Below are positions 15,560 through 15,929 of a DNA stretch of 15,929 nucleotides, piece after piece (position 1 is the stretch's first letter; each line of letters begins with the position of its first letter). The DNA lies in assembly GCA_964342805.1 (NCBI GenBank), contig CAYFHQ010000087.1:1-15929 (forward strand), read 5' to 3'. Below the pieces are notes generated by a model. That model was not told the origin of the DNA. It was given only the letters and a program-made list of their open reading frames with translations, and did no database searches. The position numbers and the translations under genes are program-made. This stretch comes from CAYFHQ01 sp964342805 (lineage in GTDB: Bacteria > Bacillota > Clostridia > Peptostreptococcales > Acidaminobacteraceae).

Positions 15560-15929
15560 TTACATGTCAATCTCAAGCAGGGTTGGTGTATGGTCTTGAC
15601 GGTCGCCAGAACTGATCATTTCTGACTTGGTTACATTGTCTGCAAGACGGTCACTGACTAGCCAGTAGTCAATTCTCCAGCCCGTGTTGTTGATTTTGCT
15701 GGTCTTCACCCGCTGGGCCCACCAGGTGTATGCCCCAGTTACGTCCCCATGGACATGTCTAAATGTGTCTGTAAAGCCCTTGCCAAGGAGGTTTGTAAAC
15801 CCTTCTCGTTCTTCATCGGTAAAGCCTGGGGAACGACGGTTGGTTGCAGGATTGGCCAAGTCAATTTCTTTGTGGGCCACATTGTAGTCTCCTGTGGCGA
15901 TAACTAACTTTTCCTTGTCTAGCTGGGCT
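15560..15929 (-). CDS. xth: exonuclease III / AP endonuclease (5' end outside window)
   Basis: The C-terminal 122 residues of an ExoIII protein, open to the right edge; the start is outside. A GTG at 15880 is internal, since upstream residues LVIATGDYNVAHKEIDL carry the family's GD.NVAH catalytic motif. Further motifs are GAYTWW, GWRIDY (catalytic Asp) and the final QDHTPTLLEI (catalytic His in the usual DH-P context). The enzyme cuts DNA next to abasic sites and digests 3' ends. It lies just upstream of alkC, so the two cover successive steps of base excision repair. Length after the GDYNVAH motif is normal, so the gene is complete at this end. Also called exoA in Bacillus. Confidence 0.92.
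   Translation of the reverse strand, partial: AQLDKEKLVIATGDYNVAHKEIDLANPATNRRSPGFTDEEREGFTNLLGKGFTDTFRHVHGDVTGAYTWWAQRVKTSKINNTGWRIDYWLVSDRLADNVTKSEMISSGDRQDHTPTLLEIDM

Noticed and set aside
1..15929. tRNA, rRNA, CRISPR array, transposase or prophage genes
   Set aside because: No cloverleaf, rRNA core, regular short repeats or integrase/transposase motifs were seen on either strand.

Overview
The window reads as chromosome of a low-to-moderate GC Gram-positive bacterium, most likely a member of the Clostridia. The basis is strong GGAGG-type ribosome sites, TTG/GTG starts, A/T-run terminators, and an EFR1-type ferredoxin and Wadjet family that are common there. Nearly every real gene is on the minus strand, so transcription runs from high to low coordinates. 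Species assignment is inference.

Layout from left to right. (1) 1-4634 holds a Wadjet plasmid-defence operon in the order jetD-jetA-jetB-jetC. Its genes overlap, and jetC is cut by the window edge after 473 codons, Walker A included. (2) 4635-5193 holds a frameshifted small gene directly upstream of jetD, then a two-way terminator hairpin. (3) 5194-11328 is a redox, chemosensory and regulatory block: an EFR1 flavodoxin-ferredoxin with a small STAS-like protein; an AraC regulator broken by a frameshift; and an operon of a short-chain dehydrogenase, a second AraC regulator and a six-helix methyl-accepting chemotaxis protein, itself frameshifted. (4) 11530-13422 holds an AttH/CrtC-type lipocalin-like protein and a TetR regulator with an in-frame TAG. 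(5) 13562-15929 holds a P-loop kinase-like protein, the DNA glycosylase AlkC, a structured repeat of about 210 bp, and the 3' part of an exonuclease III gene.

Two regulatory circuits can be read directly. Three promoters in block 3 (EFR1, AraC-1, and SDR/AraC-2/MCP) carry the same AraC-type operator: TGGCA-N16-TGGCA (TGGCG in one arm), a 21-bp period, ending 19 or 20 nt before a TAyAAT-like -10 box. This matches the geometry of araI1-I2 and defines a local regulon. In block 4 the tetR promoter and the lipocalin-like promoter share a 24-bp dyad operator (19/24 identical), which predicts autorepression and co-repression.

Several genes here are broken by single changes. AraC-1 and the MCP each lack one base at a CCC run, the ORF before jetD can be repaired with one inserted base, and tetR has one amber codon. 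Either the region is decaying or the assembly has homopolymer errors; reads would tell them apart. The best candidate for a little-described system is the AraC-controlled SDR/MCP/EFR1 set. The Wadjet operon is the clearest defence system.
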